From NCBI GenBank assembly GCA_017347485.1, contig AP021857.1, positions 930,001 to 994,000 of the forward strand: 64,000 nucleotides of DNA. The letters are read 5' to 3'. A program made the translations under genes and the position numbers. Every line of letters begins with the position of its first letter. Positions within the stretch are counted from its first letter, which is position 1. Of this stretch, positions 29,418 through 38,861 are shown in pieces. Below the pieces are notes generated by a model, which saw only the letters and a list, made by a program, of their open reading frames with translations, was not told where the DNA came from and made no database searches. Source of the DNA: Candidatus Desulfobacillus denitrificans (GTDB lineage: Bacteria; Pseudomonadota; Gammaproteobacteria; Burkholderiales; Rhodocyclaceae).

Positions 29418-30494
29418 ATGAGTTCCTCGCCCACGCGCGAGCTGCAATCGCTCGGACAACGCATCTGGCTCGACAACCTGACGCGCGATCTGCTCGCCGA
29501 CGGCACGCTGGCGCGCTGGATCGGCGGGCTGTCCGTCAGCGGCGTGACCTCCAATCCGACCATCCTCGACCATGCCATCCGCCACAGCGCGCGCTACGAC
29601 GCGCCGATCCGCCGCCTGGCAGGGCAGGGCTTGCCGGACGAGGCGATTTTCTTCGAGCTGGTGCTGGAGGACCTGCGCCAGGCCGCCGCGCTGTTCCGGC
29701 CGCTGCATGAGGCCAGCGGCGGCGCCGACGGCTGGGTGTCGCTGGAAGTCTCGCCCCTGCTCGCCGCCGACACCGCCGGCACGGTGGCCCAGGCGAAGGC
29801 GCTGCACGCGCGCGCCGGCCTGCCCAACCTGTTCATCAAGATTCCCGCCACGCCGGAGGGCATTCCCGCCATCGAGGAAAGCCTGTTCGCTGGCGTGCCG
29901 GTCAACGTCACCCTGCTTTTCTCGGCCGAGCAGTACCTCGCCGCGGCGGCTGCCTGGCGCCGCGCGCTCGAGCGCCGCCAGGCGGCCGGCCTGGCGGCGC
30001 CGGTGCATTCGGTCGCCTCGCTTTTCGTCAGCCGCTGGGACAAGGCGGTCGCGGATCGGGTGGGCGCGCCCCTGCGCAACCGCCTCGGCATCGCCGTGGC
30101 CGGGCGCGCCTATCGCGCCTACCGCGAGTGGCTGGCGCGGCCCGAGGTGCGCCGTTTCGCCGAGGCGGGCATGCCGATGCAGCGCCTGCTCTGGGCGAGC
30201 ACGGGGACCAAGGACCCGCGGGCCTCGGACGTGCTCTATGTCGAAGCGCTCGCCGCGCCGGATACCATCAACACGCTGCCGGACGCGACGCTGCTGGCCT
30301 TCGCCGACCACGGCCGCATCGGCCGGGCGCTGGCCGCGGACGGCGACGAGGCCGAAACCGTGCTGGCGCAGTTTGCCGCCGCCGGCATCGACACCGGAGA
30401 GTTGGCCGATGCGCTGCTGCGCGAGGGCGTGCGCGCCTTCGAGGCTTCGTGGCGCGACCTGATGGCCTGCATCGCGTCGAAGCGCGGCGCCTGA
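29418..30494 (+). CDS. tal: transaldolase
   Basis: Transaldolase moves a dihydroxyacetone unit between sugar phosphates in the non-oxidative pentose-phosphate pathway. The 358-residue barrel has [11 protein letters not shown] near the N-terminus, the Schiff-base lysine in [12 protein letters not shown] (about 137), [11 protein letters not shown], and [11 protein letters not shown]. It is divergent from gnd and convergent with zwf, 4 bases between stops. The size matches the larger TalB-like or cyanobacterial-type enzymes. Confidence 0.95.
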   Translation: MSSSPTRELQSLGQRIWLDNLTRDLLADGTLARWIGGLSVSGVTSNPTILDHAIRHSARYDAPIRRLAGQGLPDEAIFFELVLEDLRQAAALFRPLHEASGGADGWVSLEVSPLLAADTAGTVAQAKALHARAGLPNLFIKIPATPEGIPAIEESLFAGVPVNVTLLFSAEQYLAAAAAWRRALERRQAAGLAAPVHSVASLFVSRWDKAVADRVGAPLRNRLGIAVAGRAYRAYREWLARPEVRRFAEAGMPMQRLLWASTGTKDPRASDVLYVEALAAPDTINTLPDATLLAFADHGRIGRALAADGDEAETVLAQFAAAGIDTGELADALLREGVRAFEASWRDLMACIASKRGA

Positions 30495-30498
30495 AGCC

Positions 30499-31872
30499 TC
30501 AGGCGGGCGCGCGCCAGCCGCCCCAGGCCGCCGTCAGCGCCTCGGCCTGCGCCGGCCCCCAGCTGCCCGCCTCGTATTCATGCACCGGCGCCGCCTCGCC
30601 GAGCACCGGCTCGACGACGCGCCAGGCCGCCTCGACCGCATCCTCGCGCGCGAACAGCGTGCCGTCGCCGCGCAGCGCGTCGCCGATCAGCCGCTCGTAG
30701 GGATCGGTGGACGCCGCGGCCTGGTCGCAAAAGCACAGTTCGGTGCCGCGGCCGAGCATGCCCGGGCCGATGCGCTTGGTGCGCACGCCGAGCGCGATGG
30801 CGACGCGGTCGGGGCCGAGGCGGAAGCGCAGATGGTTGGCCGGACCGTCGGGCGCCTCGCCGAAGACCTGCTGCGGCGGCGCGCGCAGCTCGGCGACGAC
30901 TTCCGTGGCGGTGACCGGCAGGTGCTTGCCGGCGCGGACGAAAAAGGGCACGCCGGCCCAGCGCCAGGAATCGATGCGCAGACGCACCGCGACGAAGGTT
31001 TCGACGCGCGAATCGGCCGCCACGCCGGGCTCCTCGCGATAGCCGCGGTAGCGGCCGCGCACGATGTCGCCGGCGGCGAGCGGGCGCATGGCGCGCAGCA
31101 CCTTAACCTTCTCGTCGCGCAGCGCTTCGCCCTCGGCCGTCAGCGGCGGCTCCATGGCGAGGATGGCGGCGACCTGCAGCATGTGGTTCTGCACGACGTC
31201 GCGCAGCGCGCCGACCGAGTCGTAGAAGGCGCCGCGCCCCTCGACGCCGAAGCGCTCGGCCAGGGTCAGCTGCACGCTGGCGACGTAATTGCGGTTCCAG
31301 ATCGGCTCGAGGAAGGCATTGGCGAAGCGGAAAAACAGCAGGTTCTGGATCGCCTCCTTGCCGAGATAGTGGTCGATGCGGAAGGTGTCCTTCTCGGCGA
31401 AGGCGGCGCGCAGCGTGCGGTTGAGCGCCTGCGCCGTGGCGAGGTCGCGGCCGAAGGGCTTTTCCACCACCAAGCGCGCGCCGGCCGTGCCGGCTTGCGC
31501 CAGCAGGGCGACGACGACGGGGAACATCGCCGGCGGGATGGCCAGGTAATGCAGCGGGCGCGTGCAGGCGCCGAGCGCCCGTCGCAGCGCGGCATAGGTG
31601 GCCGACTCGCGATAGTCGCCGGCGACATAGGCGAGGCGGGAGGCGAGGCGCGCGAAGGCGGCTTCGTCGACCTCGCCGTGCGCGGCGAGGCTCTCGCGCA
31701 CCAGCCGGCGCAGGCCGTCGTCGTTGAGGGTGGCGCGCGCAACCACCACCACCGGCAGCGCCAGCGCGTCCTTGCGCGTCAGGGCGAGCAGGGCAGGATA
31801 GATTTTCTTGCGGGCAAGGTCGCCGGTGCCGCCGAACAGCACCAGCGCGTCGGAGAGGGCAGGACTCGTCAT
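30499..31872 (-). CDS. zwf: glucose-6-phosphate 1-dehydrogenase
   Basis: Zwf commits glucose 6-phosphate to the oxidative pentose-phosphate pathway. The 457-residue protein has the nucleotide loop [28 protein letters not shown], and the active-site [21 protein letters not shown]. The start is at MTSPALSD with an AGGCGAAAGG-like ribosome site. The 91-base gap to the divergent GH15 start must hold both promoters. Confidence 0.96.
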   Translation of the reverse strand: MTSPALSDALVLFGGTGDLARKKIYPALLALTRKDALALPVVVVARATLNDDGLRRLVRESLAAHGEVDEAAFARLASRLAYVAGDYRESATYAALRRALGACTRPLHYLAIPPAMFPVVVALLAQAGTAGARLVVEKPFGRDLATAQALNRTLRAAFAEKDTFRIDHYLGKEAIQNLLFFRFANAFLEPIWNRNYVASVQLTLAERFGVEGRGAFYDSVGALRDVVQNHMLQVAAILAMEPPLTAEGEALRDEKVKVLRAMRPLAAGDIVRGRYRGYREEPGVAADSRVETFVAVRLRIDSWRWAGVPFFVRAGKHLPVTATEVVAELRAPPQQVFGEAPDGPANHLRFRLGPDRVAIALGVRTKRIGPGMLGRGTELCFCDQAAASTDPYERLIGDALRGDGTLFAREDAVEAAWRVVEPVLGEAAPVHEYEAGSWGPAQAEALTAAWGGWRAPA

Positions 31873-31963
31873 GGGCGCGAACCTTTCGCCTCGCCGGCGG
31901 ATCGGTCTAGAATCGGTGGCACGAAGCGGCGCGGCAAGGCAAACATTCCGGAACCATCCTAGC

Positions 31964-34321
31964 ATGCACAACGGCGGCGGCAACAGCGGCGGCAGCGCGC
32001 CCGGCGGCCCGGGCATCGCCCCGACCTGGACTTCCAGCGCGAAGGATCTGGTGGCGACGGCGCTCGGCCCGAGCCGCGTCTGGGTCACTTTCGGCCACGG
32101 CATCGTCAACGAAGTGTATTGGCCGCGCACCGGATTGCCGCAGATCCGCGACCTCGGCTTCATCGTCGCGCGCGACGGCGCCTGGTTCGAAGTCAAGCGC
32201 GTGCGGCGCTACACGCTGACCCTGCCGGCGCCCGGCGTGCCCCTGCCGCTGATCGTGCACGAGGGCGAGGGCTATCGCCTCGAACTCGAGGCGCTGCCGG
32301 ACCCGCAGCGCGATGTCCTGCTGCTGCGCTATCGCCTGCAGGGCGAGGGCTGCCGGCTCTACGCGCTGCTCGCGCCGCATCTGAACGGCACGGGATGGCA
32401 CAACAGCGCGCGCGCCGGCGAGATGCTGACGGCGCGCAACGGCGATGCCGACCTGTGCCTGGCCGCCGACGGCGGCTTCGCGCGCAGCTCCGCCGGCTAT
32501 GTCGGCCATTCCGACGGCTGGCAGGACTTCGCCCGCAACGGCGCCATGACCTGGACCCAGGCCGCGGCCGACGACGGCAACGTCGCCCTGATGGGCGAGC
32601 TGGCGCGGGCGGAGGGCGTGCTGGCGCTGGCCTTCGCTTTCGGCGCCGAGGGCGCGGCGACGCTGGCGCGCTCGGCGCTCTGCGCCGGTTTCGCGGCGGC
32701 GCGCACGCGCTTCGTCGCCGGCTGGGAGCGCTGGGCGAAAACCCTGGACATGCCCGATGTCCCATCCGCGCTGCGCGACGAAGCCTATCTCTCGGCCGCG
32801 GTGCTGCGCATGCACGAGGACCGCTCCTATCCGGGGGCGATGGTGGCGAGCCTGAGCATTCCCTGGGGCAACACCTCGGACAATGTCGCCGGCTACCACA
32901 TGGTGTGGACGCGCGATGCGGTCGAATCGAGCCTGGCGCTCGCCGCCCTCGGCCAGCTCGGCGATGCGCGGCGCACGCTGGCCTATCTGCTCGCCATCCA
33001 GCGCGCGGACGGCGGCTGGTGCCAGAACGGCTTTCCCGACGGGCGCGCCTACTGGCATGGCGTGCAGCTCGACGAGGTGGCGTTTCCCGTCCTGCTGGCG
33101 GCGAAGCTGCGCGAGCTCGGCGCGCTCGAGGCGGACGATGCGCTGCGCGACGGCGTGCGGCGCGCCGCCGGCTATCTGGCGCGCCACGGCCCGGCCAGCG
33201 AGCAGGACCGCTGGGAGGAACTCGCCGGCCTGAGCCCGTTCACCCTGGCCGTCATGATCGCCGCCCTGGTCGGCGCCGCCGAACTCGCCGGGGAGGCCGA
33301 GGCCGCCTATCTGCTCTCCCTCGCCGACTACTGGAACGAGCGCATCGAGGACTGGACCTATGTCGAAGAGGGCCCCTTCGCCGCGCAGTGCGGCGTCGAC
33401 GGCTATTACGTGCGCATCGGCCGGCCGCCGGCCTGCGGCGGCTTGCGCGGGCGCATCGACCTGCGCAACCGGCCGGACGCCTCGATCGAGGTGGCGCGGC
33501 TGGTCGGCCTCGAGTTCCTCTATCTGGTGCGCCTCGGCCTGCGCGCGGCGGACGACGCGCGCATCCGCAACTCGCTGCGCATCGCCGACGCCGTGCTGGC
33601 GGTGCGCACGCCGAACGGCGTCGCCTATCGCCGCTACAACGAAGACGGCTACGGCGAGCACGAGGACGGCGCCCCCTACGACGGCAGCGGCATCGGCCGG
33701 CCCTGGCCGCTGCTGGCGGGCGAGCGCGGGCACTACGAGGTGCTGGCCGGCAACGACGCCCTGCGCGAGCTCGAGGCGATGCGCGCCATGGCCGGCCCGT
33801 GCGGCATGCTGCCGGAGCAGGTGTGGGACGCCGCGCCGATCCCGGCGCGCAACCTGTATCCGGGCCGGCCGACCGGCAGCGCCATGCCGCTCGCCTGGGC
33901 GCACGCGGAATTCCTCAAGCTGCTGGCGACACGCCAAAGCGGCAGGCCGTTCGAGCTGCTGCGCGCGGTGGAGCGCCGCTACGGCGCGGCGCGGCCGCGC
34001 GCCGCGGCCTGGCACTGGCGCGCCGAGCTGCCCTTCGAGCGCCTGCCGGCGGGCCGCGATCTTCTGGTCGACAGCGATGCCGAATTCCTGCTGCATGCGG
34101 GCTTCGACGGCTGGCGCGAAGCCTTCGACCGCGCTTCGGCGCCGCTCGGATGCGGCCGGCACGGGGTGCGCCTGTCGCGTGCCGAGCTGGCCGGACACGC
34201 GAGTTTGCAGATCAAGCGCTACTTCCCGGCGCGGGCGCGCTGGGAGGACAACGATCACGAGATCGCCCTGACGGAGGCGGGCGGGGGCGACGCCACAGGG
34301 CGCGCCGAAGGCCGGCGATGA
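31964..34321 (+). CDS. GH15-family glucoamylase / glucan 1,4-alpha-glucosidase
   Basis: The 785-residue protein has an N-terminal beta-sandwich (about 1-270). An (alpha/alpha)6 barrel typical of GH15 follows, with [17 protein letters not shown] holding substrate-binding residues, [20 protein letters not shown], and a late [19 protein letters not shown] block ([14 protein letters not shown]). GH15 enzymes release glucose from alpha-glucan ends. No signal peptide is present, so it probably works on internal glycogen. Neighbouring zwf and tal suggest the glucose enters the pentose-phosphate route. Confidence 0.92.
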   Translation: MHNGGGNSGGSAPGGPGIAPTWTSSAKDLVATALGPSRVWVTFGHGIVNEVYWPRTGLPQIRDLGFIVARDGAWFEVKRVRRYTLTLPAPGVPLPLIVHEGEGYRLELEALPDPQRDVLLLRYRLQGEGCRLYALLAPHLNGTGWHNSARAGEMLTARNGDADLCLAADGGFARSSAGYVGHSDGWQDFARNGAMTWTQAAADDGNVALMGELARAEGVLALAFAFGAEGAATLARSALCAGFAAARTRFVAGWERWAKTLDMPDVPSALRDEAYLSAAVLRMHEDRSYPGAMVASLSIPWGNTSDNVAGYHMVWTRDAVESSLALAALGQLGDARRTLAYLLAIQRADGGWCQNGFPDGRAYWHGVQLDEVAFPVLLAAKLRELGALEADDALRDGVRRAAGYLARHGPASEQDRWEELAGLSPFTLAVMIAALVGAAELAGEAEAAYLLSLADYWNERIEDWTYVEEGPFAAQCGVDGYYVRIGRPPACGGLRGRIDLRNRPDASIEVARLVGLEFLYLVRLGLRAADDARIRNSLRIADAVLAVRTPNGVAYRRYNEDGYGEHEDGAPYDGSGIGRPWPLLAGERGHYEVLAGNDALRELEAMRAMAGPCGMLPEQVWDAAPIPARNLYPGRPTGSAMPLAWAHAEFLKLLATRQSGRPFELLRAVERRYGAARPRAAAWHWRAELPFERLPAGRDLLVDSDAEFLLHAGFDGWREAFDRASAPLGCGRHGVRLSRAELAGHASLQIKRYFPARARWEDNDHEIALTEAGGGDATGRAEGRR

Positions 34322-34424
34322 GAAGGATCGCGCGCAAACGCCTCCAGTCGGCGCGCATCGCGATTCCGGCATTCCCGCCGCCGATGCCGAGGGCCTCGGC
34401 GATCCCCGTCCCAATCGGCACGCC

Positions 34425-34443
34425 GCCCGGCCTGTAGCCGGGC
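34425..34443. terminator. hairpin between glucoamylase and lrgB
   Basis: A 7-bp GC stem GCCCGGC / GCCGGGC with a 5-base loop lies between the convergent stops. It lacks a clear T-tract, so termination strength is uncertain. The rest of the 131-base gap shows nothing else. Confidence 0.5.
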
Positions 34444-34452
34444 GACACGACT

Positions 34453-35187
34453 TTACAGCCAGTCCCTCAGCCAGGGCATCAGCAGCGGCACCAGCAGCGC
34501 GGTGAGCAGGGCGTTCAGCCCCATCGCCAGGCCGGAAAAGGCCCCGGCCTGCTCGCTGACCTGGAAGGCGCGGGCGGTGCCGATGCCGTGCGAGGCGACG
34601 CCGACGGCGAAGCCGCGCACGGCGTGGTCGGCGATGCCGAGCGCCTGGTAGATGAAGCGCGCGCTGACCGCGCCGAGGATGCCGGTGGTGATCACCAGCA
34701 CGGCCGTCAGCGAGGGCAGGCCGCCGATGCGCTCGGCGATGCCCATGGCGATCGGCGTGGTGACGGACTTCGGTGCCAGCGACAGCAGCGAGGCCTCGCT
34801 CGCGCCGAACAGCTTGCCGATGGCTACCGCGCTGACGCTGGCGGTGAGCGAGCCGACGACCAGCGCCGCCAGCAGCGGGCCGGCCATGGTGCGCAGCTTC
34901 GGCAATTGAGCATAGAGCGGAATCGCCAGCGCCACCGTGGCCGGTCCGAGCAGGAAGTGCACGAACTGCGCGCCGTCGAAATAGGTCGGGTAGGGCGTGC
35001 CCGTCAGCTTCAGCAGCAGCACAAGCGCCGCCACGGCGAGCAGCACCGGGTTGGCGAGCGGATGGAAGCCGGCACGCTTGTAGAGCCAGAAGGCGCCCTG
35101 GTAGGCGAGCAGCGTGACCGTCAGGCCCAGCAGCGGCGAGGCCGACAGGTAGACCCAGATTTCGGCGAGTTGGGCGGGGGTGCGCAT
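34453..35187 (-). CDS. lrgB: LrgB/CidB-family membrane protein
   Basis: The 244-residue protein has about seven hydrophobic helices and the LrgB signature segments LAPKSVTTPIAMGIAERIGG and GVASHGIGTARAFQVSEQAG. LrgAB pairs affect murein hydrolase activity, cell lysis and, in some species, export of pyruvate or glycolate. The start is 2 bases after the lrgA stop, so the two are co-translated. Being next to glyoxylate and hydroxypyruvate genes, glycolate export is an attractive guess. Confidence 0.93.
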   Translation of the reverse strand: MRTPAQLAEIWVYLSASPLLGLTVTLLAYQGAFWLYKRAGFHPLANPVLLAVAALVLLLKLTGTPYPTYFDGAQFVHFLLGPATVALAIPLYAQLPKLRTMAGPLLAALVVGSLTASVSAVAIGKLFGASEASLLSLAPKSVTTPIAMGIAERIGGLPSLTAVLVITTGILGAVSARFIYQALGIADHAVRGFAVGVASHGIGTARAFQVSEQAGAFSGLAMGLNALLTALLVPLLMPWLRDWL

Positions 35188-35189
35188 GG

Positions 35190-35543
35190 CTACCCTCCGG
35201 CTGCTTTCTCGCGCCGCGTGAGGAAATGCAGGACGAGGGCAGTGACGGCGATGGTGAGCACCGTGCTGCCGACGAGCGATACCGCCAGCGGGAGCCACTC
35301 GTCGCCGATGCGGTTGAAGTGCAGCATGACGCCGACGCCGGCCGGCACGAACAGCAGCGACAGGTGCTGCAAGAGGTTCTGTGCCGTATCGCGCAGCCCC
35401 GGCGACGGCCCGCCGCGCAGCGCCAGCGCGGCGAAGAGCAGCGCCATGCCGATCACCGGTCCCGGAATCGGCAGCGCGAGCAACTGGGCGATCACTTCGC
35501 CGATCAGCTGAAACACCAGCAGTATCGTTAGGGCGCCGAGCAT
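35190..35543 (-). CDS. lrgA: LrgA/CidA-family holin-like membrane protein
   Basis: The 117-residue protein has four hydrophobic helices with LPIPGPVIGMALLF and the FVPAGVGVMLHF motif of the CidA/LrgA family. I placed the start at MLGALTILL; an upstream in-frame start at 35573 would enter the aceB terminator. It pairs with lrgB. Confidence 0.92.
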   Translation of the reverse strand: MLGALTILLVFQLIGEVIAQLLALPIPGPVIGMALLFAALALRGGPSPGLRDTAQNLLQHLSLLFVPAGVGVMLHFNRIGDEWLPLAVSLVGSTVLTIAVTALVLHFLTRREKAAGG

Positions 35544-35560
35544 GATCGTGTCTCCAAGAA

Positions 35561-35588
35561 AACACGGCGGCACAGTGGCCGCCGTGTT
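35561..35588 (-). terminator. aceB operon terminator
   Basis: An 11-bp perfect stem AACACGGCGGC / GCCGCCGTGTT with a 6-base loop lies after the aceB stop. On the minus strand it is followed by TTTTC, as expected for intrinsic termination. Confidence 0.85.
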
Positions 35589-35593
35589 GCAGG

Positions 35594-35603
35594 GACTGAC
35601 TTT
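35594..35603 (+). repeat. dispersed motif GACTGACTTT, copy 5
   Basis: Non-coding, between the aceB stop and its terminator; context GGGACTGACTTTCCCC. Confidence 0.8.
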
Positions 35604-35609
35604 CCCCGC

Positions 35610-37208
35610 TTACTCCATCGCCTCGTACAGCGGCAGGGTGAGGAACTCCGGGTAGTCGGGCGACAGGCTCATCTTCTCGAAGATGACTGCGGCCTGGTCG
35701 TAGGTGTCGGTCTTCTCGCCGGCGGCGCTGACGGTGGCCTTGACCTTGGCGAGTTCCTCGACGATGAGGCCCTTCACCATCTCGGCGGTGACCTTGCGGC
35801 CGTCGTCGAGTTTGCCCTTCGGGCTGACCACCCACTGCCAGATCTGCGAGCGCGAGATCTCGGCGGTGGCGGCGTCTTCCATCAGGTTGTGGATCGGCAC
35901 GCAGCCGTTGCCGGCGAGCCAGGAGCCGAGGTAGTGGATGCCGACGTTGACGTTGTTGCGCACGCCGGCCTCGGTGATCGGCTGCTCGGGCTGGAAGTCG
36001 AGCCAGTTCTTCGGGCCGTAGGTGTCGGTGCGTTGTTTCTCCCACTGGTTGGGTTTGTCGCCGAGCACCTTGACGAACTCTTCCATGGCGATGGAGACGA
36101 GGCCCGGGTGGGCCACCCAGCCGCCGTCGTAGCCGTCGTTGGCGTCGCGCGTCTTGTCGTGGCGGATGCCGGCGAGCGCCTTCTCGTTGGCGACGGGGTC
36201 GTTCTTGATCGGGATCAGCGCGCTCATGCCGCCGATGGCCGGCGCGCCGCGCTTGTGGCAGGCCTTCACCAGCGCCAGCGCGTAGCTGCGCATGAAGGGC
36301 ACTTCCATTGTTATGGAACCGCGGTTGGCCAGGCAAAAATCCTTGTTCTTCTTGAACTTCTTGATGCAGGAGAAGATGTAGTCCCAGCGCCCGGCGTTGA
36401 GGCCGGCGGAATGCTCGCGCAGTTCGTAGAGGATCTCTTCGAGTTCGAAGGTGGCGAGGATGGTCTCGACCAGCACGGTGGCCTTGATGCTGCCGCGCGG
36501 CAGGCCGATCTCGTCCTGCGCCAGGCAGAAGATGTCGTTCCACAGGCGCGCCTCGAGATGGCTTTCCATCTTCGGCAGGTAGTAGAAGGGGCCGGCGCCG
36601 CGGGCGATCTGCTCCTTGGCGTTGTGGAAGAACACCAGGCCGAAGTCGAAGATGCCGCCGGAGACGCGCTCGCCGTCGACGGTGACGTGTTTCTCGTCGA
36701 GGTGCCAGCCGCGCGGGCGGATCTGCATCACGGCGATCTTGTCGTTGAGCTTGTAGACCTTGCCGGCCTCGTTGGTGAAAGTCAGTCTGCGGCGCACGGC
36801 GTCGAAGAGGTTCACCTGGCCCTGCACCTGGTTGAACCAGTTCGGGCTGTTGGAATCCTCGAAGTCGGTCATGTAGGAATCGGCGCCCGAGTTGAAGGCG
36901 TTGATGATCATCTTGGCTTCCACGGGACCGGTGATCTCGACGCGGCGGCACTCCAGCGCTTTCGGCAGCGGCGCCACTTTCCAGTCGCCTTCGCGGATGT
37001 GCTTCGTCTCGGGCAGGAAGTCCGGCATCTCGCCGGCGTCGATGCGCGCCTGGCGCTCGATGCGCTTGGCGAGCAGCTCCTTGCGGCGCGGCTCGAAGGC
37101 GCGGTGCAGCTTGGCGACGAAGGCGAGCGCCTCGGGCGTGAGTATCTCGTCGAAGCGGGGATGGATCGGCGCGTTGATCTGCACGCCGGCGGGCAGGTTG
37201 AGGCTCAT
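35610..37208 (-). CDS. aceB: malate synthase A
   Basis: AceB condenses glyoxylate with acetyl-CoA to malate. The 532-residue protein matches isoform A in length. It has TDFEDSNSPNWFNQV, MQIRPRGWHLDEKHV with the catalytic Arg region, ILVETILATFELEEILYELREH-like metal-site residues, and WVAHPGLVSIAMEEF. The 15-base gap after the tauE stop, and hyi before that, make it the last gene of a glyoxylate operon. aceA lies 20 kb away in this window. Confidence 0.97.
   Translation of the reverse strand: MSLNLPAGVQINAPIHPRFDEILTPEALAFVAKLHRAFEPRRKELLAKRIERQARIDAGEMPDFLPETKHIREGDWKVAPLPKALECRRVEITGPVEAKMIINAFNSGADSYMTDFEDSNSPNWFNQVQGQVNLFDAVRRRLTFTNEAGKVYKLNDKIAVMQIRPRGWHLDEKHVTVDGERVSGGIFDFGLVFFHNAKEQIARGAGPFYYLPKMESHLEARLWNDIFCLAQDEIGLPRGSIKATVLVETILATFELEEILYELREHSAGLNAGRWDYIFSCIKKFKKNKDFCLANRGSITMEVPFMRSYALALVKACHKRGAPAIGGMSALIPIKNDPVANEKALAGIRHDKTRDANDGYDGGWVAHPGLVSIAMEEFVKVLGDKPNQWEKQRTDTYGPKNWLDFQPEQPITEAGVRNNVNVGIHYLGSWLAGNGCVPIHNLMEDAATAEISRSQIWQWVVSPKGKLDDGRKVTAEMVKGLIVEELAKVKATVSAAGEKTDTYDQAAVIFEKMSLSPDYPEFLTLPLYEAME
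36778..36787 (-). repeat. dispersed motif GACTGACTTT, copy 6
   Basis: Inside aceB, read as Arg-Leu-Thr-Phe. Confidence 0.75.
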
Positions 37209-37223
37209 GATGGCTCCTTGTCG

Positions 37224-37991
37224 TTACGAAGTTTTGCGGAAATAGTAGGCGGTCAGCACGCCGCCGACCAGGATGATGAAACGCCGCAGCCAGACGGCCG
37301 GAATCTTGCGCGCCATCGCCGCGCCCCAGTAGCCGCCCAGCGTGGCGGTGGCGAGCATGACCAGGGTGTGCGGCCAGCTTACCGCGCCGGCCACCACGAA
37401 GGTGACCACCGCCACGGAGTAGATGATGGCGGAAAGCCAGTTCTTGATGGCGTTGATCTCGTGAATATCGCTGTGCCCCTGGATGGCCAGGCTGGCGAGC
37501 ATCAGGATGCCCATGCCGGCGCCGAAGAAGCCGCCGTAAATCGAGACGATCAACTGGAACAGCAGCCCGCCCGGGCCGCTGCGCCGTTCGGCGTGCCGCG
37601 CCGGCCGCAAGCGGGCGACCAGGCGGGACACCTGTCCGCTGAAGGCGAACAGCAGCGTGGCCACCAGCAGCAGCCAGGGAATGAGGATCGAAAAGGTGTT
37701 GTCGTGGGTGGCCAGCAGAAGCAGTCCGCCGGCCACGCCGCCGCAGAAAGCCACCACCGACAGCGCCGGCAGCATCGTGCGGTAGCGCGCCAGCTCGCGC
37801 CGATAGGCGAGGGCGCTGGAAATGCTGGCCGGCCACAGCGAAACGGAGTTGCTGGCATTCGCCATCACCGGCGGCACGCCGACGGCGAGCAGGGCCGGGA
37901 AGGAAAAGAAGGTGCCGCCGCCCGCCACCGAGTTCATGGCGCCGGCGGCGAAGGCGGCGATGCCGATCAGCGCAATCTGCCAGGCTTCCAT
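37224..37991 (-). CDS. TauE/SafE-family membrane exporter
   Basis: The 255-residue membrane protein has about eight helices and two related halves, with AFAAGAMNSVAGGGTFFSFPALLAVG and IYGGFFGAGMGILML as the family glycine-rich repeats. TauE/SafE proteins move sulfite, sulfoacetate or other organic anions. Its place between hyi and aceB hints at a carboxylate such as glycolate or glyoxylate rather than sulfite; this is inference. The start is 1 base after the hyi stop (TGACATG). Confidence 0.9.
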   Translation of the reverse strand: MEAWQIALIGIAAFAAGAMNSVAGGGTFFSFPALLAVGVPPVMANASNSVSLWPASISSALAYRRELARYRTMLPALSVVAFCGGVAGGLLLLATHDNTFSILIPWLLLVATLLFAFSGQVSRLVARLRPARHAERRSGPGGLLFQLIVSIYGGFFGAGMGILMLASLAIQGHSDIHEINAIKNWLSAIIYSVAVVTFVVAGAVSWPHTLVMLATATLGGYWGAAMARKIPAVWLRRFIILVGGVLTAYYFRKTS

Positions 37992-37992
37992 G

Positions 37993-38781
37993 TCAATGCG
38001 TCCCGTCCATCCATTTGTCCAGCCAGCCGAGTCCGGCCTCGGTGGAGGTGGCCGGATGGTATTCGCAGCCGACCCACCCCGCGTAACCGAGGCGGTAGAG
38101 ATGCGCGAAAAGGAAATCGTAATTGATCTCGCCCGTGCCCGGCTCGTGGCGGCCGGGATTGTCGGCGATCTGGATGTGGGCGATCCTGTCGAGATGCGCG
38201 GCCAGCGTGCCGGCCAGTTCGCCTTCCGTGCGCTGCATGTGATAGACGTCGTATTGCAGGAACAGGTTGTCGGCACCCGTTTCGGCGATCAGGTCGAGGG
38301 CCTGTCGCGTGCCGTTCACGAAGAAGCCGGGAATGTCGCGCGTGTTGATCGGCTCGACGAGGAGCTTCAGCCCCTGCGCCTTGAGTTTGGCGGCGGCGTG
38401 ACGCAGGTTGTCGACCAGCACGCGCTGCGCCGTTTCGGCCGGCACGCGCGCGGGGCGGATGCCGCAGAGGCAATTCAGTTGCGGCACGCCGAGCGCGGCG
38501 GCATAGGCGAGGGCCTTGTCCACCCCTGCTCGAAATTCCTCCACACGGTCGGGAAGGCAGGCGATGCCGCGCTCGCCCGCCGCCCAGTCGCCGGCCGGCA
38601 GGTTGTGCAGCACCAGCGCGAGCTTGTTGCGGAACAGCGCCTGCTGCAGCTGTTCGGCGGGCGTGTCGTAGGGGAACTGCAGTTCCACCGCCCTGAAGCC
38701 GGCGCGCGCGGCGCGCTCGAAACGCTCCAGCATGGGCGCATCGGTGAACAGCATCGACAGGTTGGCGGCGAATTTGGGCAT
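37993..38781 (-). CDS. hyi: hydroxypyruvate isomerase-family protein
   Basis: Hyi interconverts hydroxypyruvate and tartronate semialdehyde in glyoxylate use. The 262-residue TIM barrel has the N-terminus MPKFAANLSMLFTDAPMLER, NCLCGIRP, LLVEPINTRDIPGFFVN with the metal Glu, and LQYDVYHMQRTEGEL. No glyoxylate carboligase or tartronate semialdehyde reductase gene is in the window, so the reaction partner is elsewhere or differs. It is first in the hyi-tauE-aceB operon. Confidence 0.9.
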   Translation of the reverse strand: MPKFAANLSMLFTDAPMLERFERAARAGFRAVELQFPYDTPAEQLQQALFRNKLALVLHNLPAGDWAAGERGIACLPDRVEEFRAGVDKALAYAAALGVPQLNCLCGIRPARVPAETAQRVLVDNLRHAAAKLKAQGLKLLVEPINTRDIPGFFVNGTRQALDLIAETGADNLFLQYDVYHMQRTEGELAGTLAAHLDRIAHIQIADNPGRHEPGTGEINYDFLFAHLYRLGYAGWVGCEYHPATSTEAGLGWLDKWMDGTH

Positions 38782-38835
38782 GGAGGGAAGATACCCCCGT
38801 TCTTTTGTTAATAAAATAGCGATAAAATCAATTCA

Positions 38836-38856
38836 TTTTTGCTTAAAAGACAAAAA
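38836..38856. promoter_or_regulatory. candidate LysR-type operator between hyi and lysR
   Basis: TTTTTG (38836-38841) and CAAAAA (38851-38856) form a perfect inverted repeat with a 9-base gap inside an AT-rich 80-base divergent region. The 5' arm to 3' arm fits the T-N11-A pattern of LysR boxes. The site ends 5 bases before the lysR start, so autorepression is plausible. Confidence 0.6.
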
Positions 38857-38861
38857 TTCAC

